64,000 nucleotides of DNA from assembly GCF_947496075.1 (NCBI RefSeq), contig NZ_CANMBJ010000003.1, positions 151,834 through 215,833 of the forward strand. The letters are read 5' to 3'. The notes under the pieces were generated by a model that was not told the origin of the DNA, did not search any database, and saw only the letters and a list, made by a program, of their open reading frames with translations. Source of the stretch: an uncultured Tateyamaria sp. GTDB lineage: Bacteria; Pseudomonadota; Alphaproteobacteria; Rhodobacterales; Rhodobacteraceae. The position numbers and the translations under genes are program-made. Positions 8,188 through 17,882 of the stretch are shown here, piece after piece; the stretch's first letter is position 1, and every line of letters begins with the position of its first letter.

Positions 8188-8841
8188 TTGCCAAAGAGTG
8201 ACGCCCATGCGCCTGAAACACTATTTCCTCATCCTTGGCTGGAGGCGCACCTGTACCCGGGCGTGGCCATTGAACGAGCTGCTGGCCGGATTGCCGCCCG
8301 AGGCAAGGATTTACGCCTGCACCACGCCGATCTTCCTCTACGCTGCCTTCGACCAGTGGCGCGTTGGCCGTGGTGTCGTTGCTCACGGCGACTTGTTGGC
8401 ATTGTGGCGAGATGCCGGGCGGCTTCGACTGAATGGCTGGGATTTGCGCACGAGCCTGAAGGACTTTCTCGGCCCAAACTTTGAGGATGAGGTGGCAGAC
8501 TGGATACGGGCCGGGGCCGACCATGCAATCACACATGGGCCGCTTGCGGGATGTGTTTCGGTGATGCAGTCTTGGCGCGTGCGCAGAACTGGAAAACGAT
8601 CTTGCCAGTTTCGGCACATGGCCTCACGAAAGCGATGTTGCGGGACCTGGTTGCGGACGTGCATGGGGCCGAGCTGAAAATTCAGAAGCACCTCCTTGAT
8701 TAGATCGAAGACGCGATCGGAATTTCACGAGAATTGGCTCAAAGGGAGAAAGCACTTCGGGCCGTGGCTTCAAAACTTCGCGCCAAGGGCGCGGACGCGG
8801 CAGTCACGATCTTCTGTCTCGGCTGCGCTAGAAGGATCTGA
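8188..8841 (+). pseudogene. DUF1403-like gene remnant, frameshifted
   Basis: Coding-like sequence continues through at least two frames. The part from 8551 reads FGDAVLARAQNWKTILP, then GAELKIQKHLLD, an in-frame TAG (8701-8703), and continues as ISRELAQREKALRAVASK and LRAKGADAAVTIF before a stop at 8839. This matches my recollection of the C-terminal part of DUF1403 proteins, including the Q/R-RAE-like helix and the KLRAKGAD motif. The upstream part (frame of 8206-8550) is open but not recognised by me. DUF1403 genes in Rhodobacterales and Rhizobiales commonly sit next to a plasmid-type scpB, and an scpB fragment follows here. The frameshift and stop argue against a functional product. Confidence 0.5.
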
Positions 8842-8981
8842 TTGCGAGCGGGCCAAGAGCGCCCAGGCCGGGTGTGCCAAATACCTTCGTGACGACAGAG
8901 ACGTTTCTGGCGACGTTCGATTTGCAGACTTTGCAAGACTTACCAGAGCTTGATCTTGTCGTTGAGGACACGGGAAAATAG
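8829..8981 (+). pseudogene. C-terminal remnant of scpB (segregation and condensation protein B)
   Basis: Only the last 50 or so codons survive, reading KDLIASGPRAPRPGVPNTF followed by VTTETFLATFDLQTLQDLPEL and a TAG at 8979. This is the well-known ScpB C-terminal signature (GxP..Y.TT..FL..FGL..L.DLP). No winged-helix N-terminal domain is in frame upstream. It directly follows, and slightly overlaps, the DUF1403-like remnant. ScpB works with SMC and ScpA in chromosome condensation, but this copy lacks most of the protein and is dead. Confidence 0.62.
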
Positions 8982-9047
8982 TCTCAGGCGGAAAAGGCTT
9001 GGGTTGTTCCGTTTTCAATTGGTTGGGGGGCGATGACAGAAGTTGGA

Positions 9048-9080
9048 CATGAGTTATAGGATTGACTTCTATAACTCATG
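9048..9080. promoter_or_regulatory. Perfect 12-bp palindrome at the start of the fic remnant
   Basis: CATGAGTTATAG (9048-9059), a nine-base spacer and CTATAACTCATG (9069-9080) form a perfect inverted repeat. The right arm ends exactly in the ATG of the broken fic gene. The position over the start region suggests an operator or a translation-blocking hairpin that controlled fic expression. Confidence 0.5.
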
Positions 9081-9680
9081 CTATGGAACTGGCAGAAACC
9101 TGGTTGGCCGAACTTCCGGTATGACGCGGCGGCACTGGCGCCGCTTGAGCAGCGTTTCCTACTGTCATCGGGCGAAGTTCTGGGTGCCGTCCACAATATG
9201 TCAGCCCATCGGAGCGTGATCAGCTTCGCATCGACCTGCTGAGCGATGAAGCCATGAAGACCAGTGCCATCGAAGGTGAGATGCTCGACCGGCTCAGCGT
9301 ACAATCCTCGCTCCGCCGACAACTTGGTTTGGCGCCGGACAAGTATCCGAGCAAACCACGTGAGCAGGGCGTGGCCGAGATGATGGTCGATGTCTACTCC
9401 ACCTATGCTGAGCTGCTCACGCATGAGACCTTGTTCCGGTGACACGAGATGCTCTTGTCCCATGAGCGGCGTTTGGAAACGGTCGGAGCCTATCGGCGGC
9501 ATGAAGACGCAATGCAAATTGTGTCGGGCCGCCTTGATCGGCCGGTCGTGCATTTTGAGGCACCGCCATCAGCGCAGGTTCCAAACGAGATGGACCGGTA
9601 TGTCGACTGGTTCAACAAGACCGCGCCGGGTGCGGTACACACGTTACTGGCTCAAGCTCGAAACAATGTCTCTCTAGCCT
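9078..9680 (+). pseudogene. Fic-family (DUF4172 + Fic) gene, frameshifted and truncated
   Basis: The first frame starts at ATG 9078 and reads WNWQKPGWPNFRYDAAAL, the DUF4172 N-terminus of Fic proteins. Near 9200 the frame shifts and continues with EAMKTSAIEGEMLDRLSVQSS, which contains the auto-inhibitory-type S/T..E..E..D helix. A TGA at 9440 interrupts it, then HERRLETVGAYRRHEDAMQ and IVSGRLDRPVVHFEAPPS follow. Similarity ends near 9680, before the catalytic HPFxDGNGR motif, which is absent. So it has at least two disabling lesions plus loss of the active site. Fic enzymes transfer AMP or related groups to proteins; this copy cannot. Confidence 0.85.
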
Positions 9681-9866
9681 TCTTGGTACGGTGGTCGGGA
9701 AGCAGACCTTCGCTGCAGGTGGACGGCTGTCGGATCAGCGTTCTTCCTTCAGATTTTGGGCCGCTGCGGTGAACGGGGATCAATCTGTTTTCCGTAGGCT
9801 ATATAGTCCAATAGTTGTACGCCCAAGACACCTGCGGCGGCGATTTGATTGGACGAGTAAAGACGT

Positions 9867-9888
9867 GGGGCGGTCCTTGAACCGCCCC
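9867..9888. terminator. Hairpin terminator downstream of valS
   Basis: GGGGCGGT (9867-9874), six bases, ACCGCCCC (9881-9888) form a perfect 8-bp GC stem ten bases beyond the valS stop. On the plus strand it is followed by TTGCTGTTTTT; on the minus strand by a weaker ACGTCTTTA, so it may act in both directions. Confidence 0.75.
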
Positions 9889-9897
9889 TTGCTGTTT

Positions 9898-12800
9898 TTA
9901 GCCGAGTTCCTGAAGTCGGGCGATGGCCGCTTTCATTTCAGCCTCTTCCCCTTCGCGCAGGCGCAGGTTTTCCTTGGCTTCTGCGACCACCTCATCCGGC
10001 GCCGAGGCCACGAATTTCGGGTTGTTCAGCCGGGCACGCAGCCCGCCCAGTTCTTTGCCCAGCTTCTGCATCGTCTTTTCCAAACGCGCAATTTCCGAGC
10101 CCACGTCAATCAACCCTTCCAGCGGAATCCCAAAGGTCCCGCCATCCGTGGGAATTGTGACGCAGCCTTTGGGGAAACTGTCCACGTGTTCCAGGCTTTC
10201 GATCCGGGCCAGACGCTGGATCAGTGCCGCGTTGTTGTCCCAGGCCGATTGTCCCTTGGTCTCTAGTCCCATGACAAGCAATGGCACTTTTGCGCCCGCC
10301 GGCACATGGACTTGCGCGCGCGCAGAACGGATGCTTTCGATTAGCCCGATCACCCAGTTCATTTCGCGGTCTGCATCAACGTCGACCAGTTCCGTCCCGT
10401 ATTCCGGCCAATCGGCGTGGATGAGCATTTTGGTCCGGCTGCCCGCCAGCCCCCAGAGCTCTTCAGTGATGAACGGCATGATCGGGTGTAGCATGATCAG
10501 GCATTGATCAAGTACCCAGCGCAGAGTCTGTTCGGTCTCGGCCTTGGCGGCCGCATCATCGCCTTGCAGGATGGGTTTGGAAAACTCCAGATACCAGTCG
10601 CAGACTTTGCCCCAAGTGAACGCGTAAAGCGCGTCGGCCGCATCGTTGAACCGGTAGCTGTCCATGCCCGCATCGACGGCCTCGCGAACCTTGCCAGTTT
10701 CGCCGATGATCCACTTGTTGAGCGTCTGCGTGGCTTCGGGCCGGGCCGCGTTGCCCGGATAGGGGATCTGGTAGTGATCGGCGAAGCTGAACGCGTTCCA
10801 CAGCTTTGTGCCGAAGTTGCGGTAGCCCTTGATCCGGTCTTCGCTGATTTTCAGAACACCGCCCAAAGCCGCCATTTGTGCGTTGGAAAAGCGGAGCGCG
10901 TCTGCGCCATAGGCGTCAATCATATCGAGCGGGTCGATGACGTTGCCGCGCGTCTTCGACATCTTCTCGCCCTTCGCGTCGCGGACAAGCTGGTGGAGGT
11001 AGACGGTGTGGAACGGATCATCTTGCAGGACGGCCTGCGATATCATCATCATGCGCGCGACCCAGAAAAACAGAATATCCTGCCCGGTGATGAGCACATC
11101 GCCAGGGAAGTATTTCATCGCCGGATCGTCAGCGGGCCAGCCGAGCGTGCCAAAAGGCCAAAGGCCGGAGGAGAACCAGGTGTCGAGGACGTCTTCATCC
11201 CGAGAGATATAGACTTCTATGATGCGACCATCATCGGCAGGATGCCATAAAGCGTCCGCGGTAGCGACATGATGCCCTGCCTCTTTTATTCCTTTAGCGT
11301 AGTCGCCTTCGATCATTTGGAATTCGTCGATTTCGACTTCGTAGCCCAAGAGTTCTTTGTACTTTGCCTTGGCTATTTCCACTGCCGCTTCATAGTTAGG
11401 TGCGCAGAACTGCAATTGATTTTGCGCAGAGAGCCCACCTTGTGGTGTAACAGAAGGTCCGAACCAAACTGGGATCTGATGCCCCCACCACAGCTGCCGC
11501 GAGATACACCAGGGTTCGATGTTTTCTAGCCAGTGGTAAAACACCTTTTCGCCTGACTCGGGCATGATCTTGACCCGGCCTTCGCGGACGGCGTCCAGCG
11601 CGGGTTGGACGATTTTGGACGAGTCCACGAACCACTGGTCGGTCAGCATCGGTTCGATGACCACTTTGGAGCGGTCGCCGAAGGGTTGCATGATTTTTTT
11701 GGCCTCTACGAAAGGGATCGTCTTTGGCAGTTCAGGCTGATCGCTATCGGCGGCCTCAAGCGCCGGGTTTGCGACTATAACCGCGTTCCCCTCTGCCGTA
11801 ATGTCCGCGACGATGCGCGCGCGCGCCTCAAGCCGGTCGAGGCCCCGGTATTCATCGGGGACAAGGTTCATCGCGGCAACTTTGCCTTCGTCGAAGCCCT
11901 CTTCACCCCGCGCAATGCGCTGTGCCGTGGCGGCCGCTGTAGCATATGGTTCACCGTCGTCGCGCATGTGCGCCTTGGTGTCCATCAGGTTGTACATCGG
12001 GATGTTGCCGCGCTTCGCAACTTCGTAGTCGTTGAAGTCATGCGCGCCGGTGATCTTGACCGCACCGGACCCGAAATCCGGATCGGGGTAGCGATCGGTG
12101 ATGATCGGGATCAGGCGGCGGTGTTCCTTGGGGCCGACCGGGATTTCGCACAGCTTGCCGACAATAGGGGCGTAGCGCGTGTCATCGGGATGCACAGCGA
12201 CAGCGCCGTCGCCCAGCATGGTTTCCGGTCGAGTCGTGGCAATTGAGATGTAGTCGCGCATTTCGCGGAGGGTGACGTTGCCGTCTTCGTCCTTCTCGAC
12301 ATATTCATAGGTTTGCCCATCCGCGAGCGGATATTTGAAGTGCCACATATGGCCGTCAACTTCGTTGTTCTCGACTTCGAGATCGGAAATTGCCGTTTCA
12401 AAATGCGGGTCCCAGTTGACCAGTCGTTTGCCACGATAGATCAGGCCGTCGTTGTACATCTGCACAAAGACTTTGAGCACCGCGTCATGGAAGTTACCGG
12501 GCTTCTCCGTCGCGGGTGCGCTTGCAGCCCCGGACATGGTGAAGGCCGAGCGTTCCCAATCCATACTGTCGCCCAGGCGACGCGCCTGCTGTTCGATCAC
12601 GCCCCCCTTGTCCGCTTTCCACTCCCAGACTTTCGAGATGAACTCGTCCCGGGGCATCTCGGATCGTTTGCGGTTCTCTCCGTCCGCGGCCATCTGTTTT
12701 TCGACCATCAACTGCGTCGCGATACCCGCGTGATCCAGCCCGGGCTGCCACAGGACATCATATCCCTGCATCCGCTTCCAACGGGTCAGCATGTCCATGA

Positions 12801-12978
12801 GCGTGTGGTTAAACGCGTGGCCCACATGCAGAAAGCCGGTCACATTGGGCGGGGGCAGTTGGATGCAAAATGTGTCCGCGCCGGGTTTGGCATTGGCCCC
12901 GGCAGCAAACGCGCCTGAATCTTCCCACATCTTGTATATGCGCGGTTCGGTCTCGGCGGCGTTGAATGTCTTTTCCAT
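9898..12978 (-). CDS. valS: Valyl-tRNA synthetase
   Basis: Charges tRNA-Val in the cytoplasm. The 1026-residue protein has the class I HIGH-type motif LHVGHAFNHT, a large editing domain, the KMSKT signature (GEKMSKTRGNVIDP), an anticodon-binding domain and the C-terminal coiled coil (about the last 65 residues, rich in Glu, Lys, Arg, Leu) characteristic of ValS. The frame stays open to 13029, but MEKTFN at 12978 is the family's usual N-terminus and has GGAAG six bases upstream, so I set the start there. The motif has Thr in place of the usual second Ser of KMSKS, a conservative change. It is transcribed alone, with a hairpin terminator beyond its stop. Confidence 0.97.
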   Translation of the reverse strand: MEKTFNAAETEPRIYKMWEDSGAFAAGANAKPGADTFCIQLPPPNVTGFLHVGHAFNHTLMDMLTRWKRMQGYDVLWQPGLDHAGIATQLMVEKQMAADGENRKRSEMPRDEFISKVWEWKADKGGVIEQQARRLGDSMDWERSAFTMSGAASAPATEKPGNFHDAVLKVFVQMYNDGLIYRGKRLVNWDPHFETAISDLEVENNEVDGHMWHFKYPLADGQTYEYVEKDEDGNVTLREMRDYISIATTRPETMLGDGAVAVHPDDTRYAPIVGKLCEIPVGPKEHRRLIPIITDRYPDPDFGSGAVKITGAHDFNDYEVAKRGNIPMYNLMDTKAHMRDDGEPYATAAATAQRIARGEEGFDEGKVAAMNLVPDEYRGLDRLEARARIVADITAEGNAVIVANPALEAADSDQPELPKTIPFVEAKKIMQPFGDRSKVVIEPMLTDQWFVDSSKIVQPALDAVREGRVKIMPESGEKVFYHWLENIEPWCISRQLWWGHQIPVWFGPSVTPQGGLSAQNQLQFCAPNYEAAVEIAKAKYKELLGYEVEIDEFQMIEGDYAKGIKEAGHHVATADALWHPADDGRIIEVYISRDEDVLDTWFSSGLWPFGTLGWPADDPAMKYFPGDVLITGQDILFFWVARMMMISQAVLQDDPFHTVYLHQLVRDAKGEKMSKTRGNVIDPLDMIDAYGADALRFSNAQMAALGGVLKISEDRIKGYRNFGTKLWNAFSFADHYQIPYPGNAARPEATQTLNKWIIGETGKVREAVDAGMDSYRFNDAADALYAFTWGKVCDWYLEFSKPILQGDDAAAKAETEQTLRWVLDQCLIMLHPIMPFITEELWGLAGSRTKMLIHADWPEYGTELVDVDADREMNWVIGLIESIRSARAQVHVPAGAKVPLLVMGLETKGQSAWDNNAALIQRLARIESLEHVDSFPKGCVTIPTDGGTFGIPLEGLIDVGSEIARLEKTMQKLGKELGGLRARLNNPKFVASAPDEVVAEAKENLRLREGEEAEMKAAIARLQELG

Positions 12979-13088
12979 CTGCGACTTCCATTGTCTTTCG
13001 TGGGCTATACTCCAGACCATATCCAACAAGAAGACCCTAAAGCCCAGCCGAAATAGTCGAGTTGGAGTTTCCCCGGTTGTATGCGCGG

Positions 13089-13349
13089 TTATGGGTATGG
13101 AGACGCCTGCCTGTCAGCGGCGGTTCCTTTCCATCTGGTCGGAGACTCATAGCCCAAGGCGGAAAGGTGACGCGAGGGGGTAGCCCCATGCAACGCACTC
13201 GACTTGTATGGCGACCCGGGCACACTGCGCGGTGTGACCGCCATGTTCATCGCATCCAAAACGAGCGGCACCTTTTGGTCGTTCCACATAGCCCAGCGGA
13301 CAATGTGGCGACTGAAGGTATCCGTGATGTATTGGCCAGTATCCACGCC
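13089..13349 (-). mobile_element. IS3-type transposase (ORFB) scar with internal deletion
   Basis: On the minus strand the frame reads ITDTFSRHIVRWAMWNDQ and VPLVLDAMNMAV, which is the middle of an rve/DDE integrase core of IS3-family ORFB (D..SR.IVGWA...VLDAL.MA). After about 20 codons of unrelated sequence comes SRHLSALGYESPT, matching the conserved ORFB C-terminus (RRHSALGYLSP). The segment between, with the other catalytic residues, is missing. No clear terminal inverted repeats remain. It lies between valS and nqrF, and the 400-base gap between these genes holds nothing else that I recognise. Confidence 0.6.
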
Positions 13350-13377
13350 CACTCCCCACGCGGCGGGGGCAAGCCCA

Positions 13378-14598
13378 CTAGCCTCCAAAATCATCCAGCA
13401 TGATATCTTCGCGATCAACGCCAAGGTCCATCAGCATGTTGATGCAGGATGAGTTCATGATTGGAGGACCACACATGTAATATTCGCAGTCTTCTGGTGC
13501 GGGGTGATCCTTGAGGTATTCGTCATGCAGGACATTGTGGATGAAGCCCGTGTATCCTGACCATTCATCCTCCGGCAGTGCATCCGAGAGGGCGACGTGC
13601 CAAGTAAAGTTCGGAAATTCTTTGGCTAGCTCGTCGAAATCCTCGACAAAGAACATCTCTTTTCTGGACCGCGCGCCGTACCAGAACGTAATCTTACGAT
13701 CGCGGTTCTTCAGGCGTTTGAGCTGATCAAAGATGTGGCTGCGCATGGGCGCCATGCCTGCGCCGCCGCCGACGAAAACCATTTCCTTTTGCGTATCGCG
13801 GGCAAAAAACTCGCCAAACGGACCGGAAATCGTGACCTTGTCGCCGGGTTTGAGGTTGAAGATGTAGGACGACATCTGACCGGGGGGGACATCCGATCCC
13901 GGAGGCGGTGAGGCCACCCGGACATTGAGCATGATCAGCCCTCTTTCCTCGGGATAGTTGGCCATCGAATAGGCCCGTTCAATCGGCTCTGGCACGCTTG
14001 ATTTGTATTGCCACAGATTGAATTTGTCCCAATCCTCTCGGTACTCGTCCTGTACGTCGAAATCGGTGTAGCTCAGGGAATGCGTGGGTGCTTCGATCTG
14101 AATGTAGCCACCCGCCCGAAAGTTCACATCCTCGCCTTCAGGCAGTTCCAGCACGAGGTTCTTGATGAACGTCGCAACGTTTTCGTTGGAGCGGACCGTG
14201 CATTCCCACTTCTTGACGCCGAACACCTCTTCGGGCACCTCGACTTCCATGTCCTGCTTGACAGCAACCTGACAGGACAGGCGGTCGCCACAGGAGGCTT
14301 CACGCTTGGTGATGTGGCTTTCTTCGGTGGGCAGGATGGACCCGCCGCCGGAGTGGATGCGGACACGGCATTGGGCACAGGTGCCGCCACCACCGCAGGC
14401 TGAGGGAACGAAGAGTTTTTGCTCGGCCAGGGTTTGCAGGAGCTTGCCACCAGCGGGCACCGAGATCGTCTTTTCGCCATTGATGGTGATGTTCACATTG
14501 CCGCTTGAGACAAGCTTGGACCGGGCGGCGAGGATGATTGTCACCAGCGCCAGCACGATCAACGTGAACAGAAGAATACCAAGACCAAAGGTTGCCAT
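13378..14598 (-). CDS. nqrF: Na+-NQR subunit F, NADH-oxidising flavoprotein
   Basis: Electron entry subunit of the sodium-pumping NADH:quinone reductase. The 406-residue protein has an N-terminal membrane helix (about 3-25), a 2Fe-2S ferredoxin domain with cysteines C68, C74, C77 and C109, the FAD-binding motif RAYSMANYP and the NADH-binding motif [15 protein letters not shown]. The length is normal. It is the last gene of the minus-strand nqrABCDEF operon, 12 bases after nqrE. An aromatic residue preceding the C-terminus is replaced by a short GG end (DDFGG), as is common in NqrF. Confidence 0.96.
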   Translation of the reverse strand: MATFGLGILLFTLIVLALVTIILAARSKLVSSGNVNITINGEKTISVPAGGKLLQTLAEQKLFVPSACGGGGTCAQCRVRIHSGGGSILPTEESHITKREASCGDRLSCQVAVKQDMEVEVPEEVFGVKKWECTVRSNENVATFIKNLVLELPEGEDVNFRAGGYIQIEAPTHSLSYTDFDVQDEYREDWDKFNLWQYKSSVPEPIERAYSMANYPEERGLIMLNVRVASPPPGSDVPPGQMSSYIFNLKPGDKVTISGPFGEFFARDTQKEMVFVGGGAGMAPMRSHIFDQLKRLKNRDRKITFWYGARSRKEMFFVEDFDELAKEFPNFTWHVALSDALPEDEWSGYTGFIHNVLHDEYLKDHPAPEDCEYYMCGPPIMNSSCINMLMDLGVDREDIMLDDFGG

Positions 14599-14610
14599 AA
14601 CAATCGCCCC

Positions 14611-15219
14611 TTACAGTTTCACGCCGGAGAACGACATGAACGCCATGGCCATGAGGCCCGCGGTGATGAAGGTGATGCCGAGGCCCTGCAGGCCGTCGGG
14701 GATGTCAGAGTATTTCAGCTTTTCGCGCACGCCCGCCATGGCCGTGATGGCAAGCGCCCAGCCAAACCCGGACGAGACGCCGTAGGTGACGCTTTCGCCG
14801 AAATCGTAGCCGCGTTCCACCATGAACAGCGACCCACCCAGGATGGCGCAATTCACGGTGATCAGGGGCAGGAACACACCCAGCGCGTTGTAGAGCGGCG
14901 GGAAGTACTTATCGAGCACCATCTCGAGGATTTGCACCAGCGCGGCGATCACCCCGATATAGGAGATCAGGCCGAGAAAGGTCAGATCAACCTCACCGAA
15001 CCCGGCCCATGCCAGCGCGCCGGGGGCGAGCAGATAGGTCAGGATCAGGTTGTTGGCGGGCACCGTGATCGACTGCACGACCATAACCGAAATCCCAAGC
15101 CCGATGGCTGTCGAAATCTTCTTGGACACCGCGATGAACGTGCACATGCCAAGGAAGAACGACAGGGCAAGGTTTTCGACAAAGATCGCTTTGACGGCGA
15201 GGGCGAGATAGTTCTCCAT
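14611..15219 (-). CDS. nqrE: Na+-NQR subunit E
   Basis: A 202-residue integral membrane subunit with six helices, paired with NqrD around the membrane iron centre of the pump. Family landmarks include [19 protein letters not shown] at the N-terminus, a cysteine in FFLGMCTF and another in [10 protein letters not shown], which are ligand positions of the NqrD/E iron cluster. The open frame extends to 15360, but the ATG at 15219 overlaps the nqrD stop by one base and gives the standard N-terminus. Confidence 0.95.
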   Translation of the reverse strand: MENYLALAVKAIFVENLALSFFLGMCTFIAVSKKISTAIGLGISVMVVQSITVPANNLILTYLLAPGALAWAGFGEVDLTFLGLISYIGVIAALVQILEMVLDKYFPPLYNALGVFLPLITVNCAILGGSLFMVERGYDFGESVTYGVSSGFGWALAITAMAGVREKLKYSDIPDGLQGLGITFITAGLMAMAFMSFSGVKL

Positions 15220-15872
15220 CAATGGGCCTCCATCGTCTGGATTTTGTATTCGCGCTCTTCGACCTGCTTGGGTTTCCATGCGCGGAAGGCCCAGATGATC
15301 AGGCCGATGATGAAGAAGGCCGAAGGTGGCAACAGCAACATGCCGTTGGGCACGTACCATCCGCCATTGTTGACTGTTGGCAGCACCGTGATGCCGAACA
15401 GGCTCCCCGAGCCGAACAGCTCGCGAATGAAGCCGACCAGCATCAGGATAAGCCCGTAGCCCAGCCCGTTCCCGACCCCGTCAATGAAGCTGTCGAGCGG
15501 CGGGTTTTTCATGGCGAACGCTTCTGCGCGGCCCATCACGATGCAATTGGTGATGATCAGGCCGACGAAGACCGAAAGGGTTTTGGAGATTTCAAAGGCG
15601 TAAGCCTTGAGCACCTGGTCCACCAGGATCACGAGCGAGGCGATGATCACCATCTGCACGATGATGCGGATGGAGCTGGGGATGTGGTTGCGGATCATCG
15701 AGATGAACATCGACGAAAACCCGGTGACCAAGGTCACGGCGATGGTCATCACCAAGGCGACCTGCAGGGACGATGTCACCGCCAATGCCGAACAGATGCC
15801 AAGCACCTGCAACGTGATCGGGTTGTTGTCGACCAGTGGGTCGATCAGCATGTCTTTGCGTTTATGAGCCAT
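15219..15872 (-). CDS. nqrD: Na+-NQR subunit D
   Basis: A 217-residue membrane subunit with six helices, homologous to NqrE in inverted topology. It carries the cysteine positions in [10 protein letters not shown] and [15 protein letters not shown] that contribute to the intramembrane iron centre. It shares one base with nqrE downstream and one with nqrC upstream, consistent with tight translational coupling of the complex. Confidence 0.95.
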   Translation of the reverse strand: MAHKRKDMLIDPLVDNNPITLQVLGICSALAVTSSLQVALVMTIAVTLVTGFSSMFISMIRNHIPSSIRIIVQMVIIASLVILVDQVLKAYAFEISKTLSVFVGLIITNCIVMGRAEAFAMKNPPLDSFIDGVGNGLGYGLILMLVGFIRELFGSGSLFGITVLPTVNNGGWYVPNGMLLLPPSAFFIIGLIIWAFRAWKPKQVEEREYKIQTMEAH

Positions 15873-16687
15873 CAGATGCCTCCCGCTTTGAGATTTTCAA
15901 GGAACGGGGCATATCCAGCCTCGCCCATCCAGAATTTGATCAGGTTATCGACGCCAACCGAGGTCAGCGTTGCGCCTGCCAGTGCGTCGATGTGGTATTC
16001 GTCGCCTGCCGCCGGTGCAGTCTTGGCCACCGTGATTTGAAGCGCGCCTGCGTCATCGCGCAGCCGGGCACCGTTCCACAGCGCCCGCCAGCGTGGGTTG
16101 TCGACCTCGGCCCCCAGGCCCGGTGTTTCCGCGTGATCGTAGAATTGCAGCCCGAAGATGTCGTTGCCGTTTTCCTCGAGCGCGATGAAGCCATAGAGCG
16201 TGGACCACAGGCCGTAGCCGTGGATGGGCAGGATGACCTTGTCGATCTCGCCCGCATCGTCGCGCAGCAGATAGACAGTGACATAGTCAGACAGGCGACC
16301 GATGCCGGCGGGATCGTTTTCGAGCGCTTGCGACGTTGCCGGATCGTCGGCAGCTGCACGGTCATCAAAGGTGGCAGGATCGAACGCATCCGAGAATTGC
16401 CCCGTTGCGAGCTCCAGCACGTGAGGTTCGAACACCGAGAACGCCTTGATCACGTCAGCGTCGGGATCGTGGATGCCGGCGACCTGCAGAATGTTGACCT
16501 GTTTGTCCTTCAGCGCGTTCACGGCCTGTGCAGGACGCAGCGCGACTGCGGCTGATGACACGATCATGGACGCCACGAGGCAGACGGCGACAGCAACAAA
16601 GATGGTCTTGCCGACCGAGTCGGGGGGTAGGGCAAGGAAACGCCCGATAGGTCCCTTGGGTGTGTTTTGCGGGTCTTGATCAGACAT
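15872..16687 (-). CDS. nqrC: Na+-NQR subunit C, covalent FMN carrier
   Basis: A 271-residue subunit with one N-terminal membrane helix and a periplasmic FMN-binding domain. The FMN attachment motif is visible as [13 protein letters not shown] near the C-terminus, with the first Thr expected to carry FMN by phosphoester, installed by ApbE (encoded at 19382). The start at 16687 overlaps the nqrB stop by eight bases; the longer open frame to 16747 adds a low-complexity, non-conserved N-terminus and is rejected. Confidence 0.95.
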   Translation of the reverse strand: MSDQDPQNTPKGPIGRFLALPPDSVGKTIFVAVAVCLVASMIVSSAAVALRPAQAVNALKDKQVNILQVAGIHDPDADVIKAFSVFEPHVLELATGQFSDAFDPATFDDRAAADDPATSQALENDPAGIGRLSDYVTVYLLRDDAGEIDKVILPIHGYGLWSTLYGFIALEENGNDIFGLQFYDHAETPGLGAEVDNPRWRALWNGARLRDDAGALQITVAKTAPAAGDEYHIDALAGATLTSVGVDNLIKFWMGEAGYAPFLENLKAGGI

Positions 16688-17879
16688 GGCGCTTCGCCCT
16701 CCGCTTGATGTTCGCCTGCACGACAAAGTGGTCGATAAGCGGCGCAAATACGTTTCCGAACAGGATGGCCAGCATCATACCCTCGGGGAAGGCAGGGTTG
16801 ATCACCCGGATCATCACAACCATGACACCGATCAGCGCACCGTAAATGTAGCGCCCCATATTGGTATGGGCACCCGAAACCGGCTCCGTCACCATAAAGA
16901 CAAGGCCGAAGGCATAGCCACCCAGCACAAGGTGCCAATACCACGGCAGGGCGAACATCGGGTTGGTGTCGGACCCTATCGCATTCAGCAGGAGCGAGAA
17001 GCCGATCATCCCGCCAAGACAGCCCAGCACCATTCGGTAATTGGCGATTTTTGTCGCCAGCAGGAAGGCAAGACCCAGCAAGGCCGCCAGTGTCGATGTT
17101 TCGCCCAAAGACCCCGGCACAAAGCCCAGGAAACTGTCCCACCAGGTCATGCCGCGTGCGGCCAGTTCCTGGAACCCATCAGACGCGCTGACGGCCAGAG
17201 CGGTGGCCCCGGTAAACCCGTCGACGGGCACCCAGACACTGTCACCGGACAGTTGGGCGGGATAGGCAAAGTACAGGAACGCCCGACCGGTCAGGGCCGG
17301 GTTGAGGAAGTTCTTGCCCGTGCCGCCAAAGACTTCCTTGCCGATCACCACGCCAAAGATGATGCCGAGGGCCACCTGCCAGAGCGGCGTCGTTGCGGGC
17401 AGGATCAGCGCGTAGAGCATGGACGAGACAAGAAAGCCCTCGTTCACCTCGTGTTTGCGCACGGTTGCGAAAATGACTTCGAAGATGCCACCGGCCACCA
17501 ATGTCACAATGTAGATGGGCAGGAAGTACAAAAGCCCATGCAGCATGTTCGCGAGGGGATTGAGCGGGTTAAACCCGATCCCCAGACCGCCGATGATGGC
17601 TGCGCGCCAGCCCGAGGGGCCAAATTCTGCAATCGCGAGGTTTGTCTGGTACCCGGTATTGTACAGTGCCATCAGAATGCATGGGACCGTCGCCAGAACG
17701 ACGTAGGTCATGATCCGCTTCATATCGATGTATGATCGCGCGTGCGGTGCCGCGGTCGTGACGGTCTTGGGCGTGTAGAGAAAGCTCTCTACCATCTCGT
17801 AGATGGGGAAATAACGCTCCCACTTGCCGCCTTTGGTGAATTGCGGCTCGATCCTGTCGAAGAAGTTGCGAAGCCCCAT
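16680..17879 (-). CDS. nqrB: Na+-NQR subunit B, membrane FMN and riboflavin subunit
   Basis: The largest membrane subunit of the pump (399 residues, about ten helices), where Na+ translocation occurs. The N-terminus ([13 protein letters not shown], then YTPKTVT) is typical. The covalent FMN site is the DGFTGATAL motif near residue 220, where the Thr of GAT should be flavinylated. It begins three bases after the nqrA stop and overlaps nqrC. Confidence 0.96.
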   Translation of the reverse strand: MGLRNFFDRIEPQFTKGGKWERYFPIYEMVESFLYTPKTVTTAAPHARSYIDMKRIMTYVVLATVPCILMALYNTGYQTNLAIAEFGPSGWRAAIIGGLGIGFNPLNPLANMLHGLLYFLPIYIVTLVAGGIFEVIFATVRKHEVNEGFLVSSMLYALILPATTPLWQVALGIIFGVVIGKEVFGGTGKNFLNPALTGRAFLYFAYPAQLSGDSVWVPVDGFTGATALAVSASDGFQELAARGMTWWDSFLGFVPGSLGETSTLAALLGLAFLLATKIANYRMVLGCLGGMIGFSLLLNAIGSDTNPMFALPWYWHLVLGGYAFGLVFMVTEPVSGAHTNMGRYIYGALIGVMVVMIRVINPAFPEGMMLAILFGNVFAPLIDHFVVQANIKRRAKRHV

Positions 17880-17882
17880 AAC

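Noticed and set aside
8188-8500. DsrE-like reading of the segment after the sulfur operon
   Set aside because: A phrase RIYACTTPIFLYA resembles DsrE proteins, but the downstream frame fits DUF1403 better and the context is a decayed region.
12979-13029. 17-residue extension of ValS
   Set aside because: Not a conserved N-terminus; MEKTFN at 12978 has the ribosome site.
16686-17735. 349-codon plus-strand frame
   Set aside because: It is a shadow of nqrB, which is certain from its motifs and operon.
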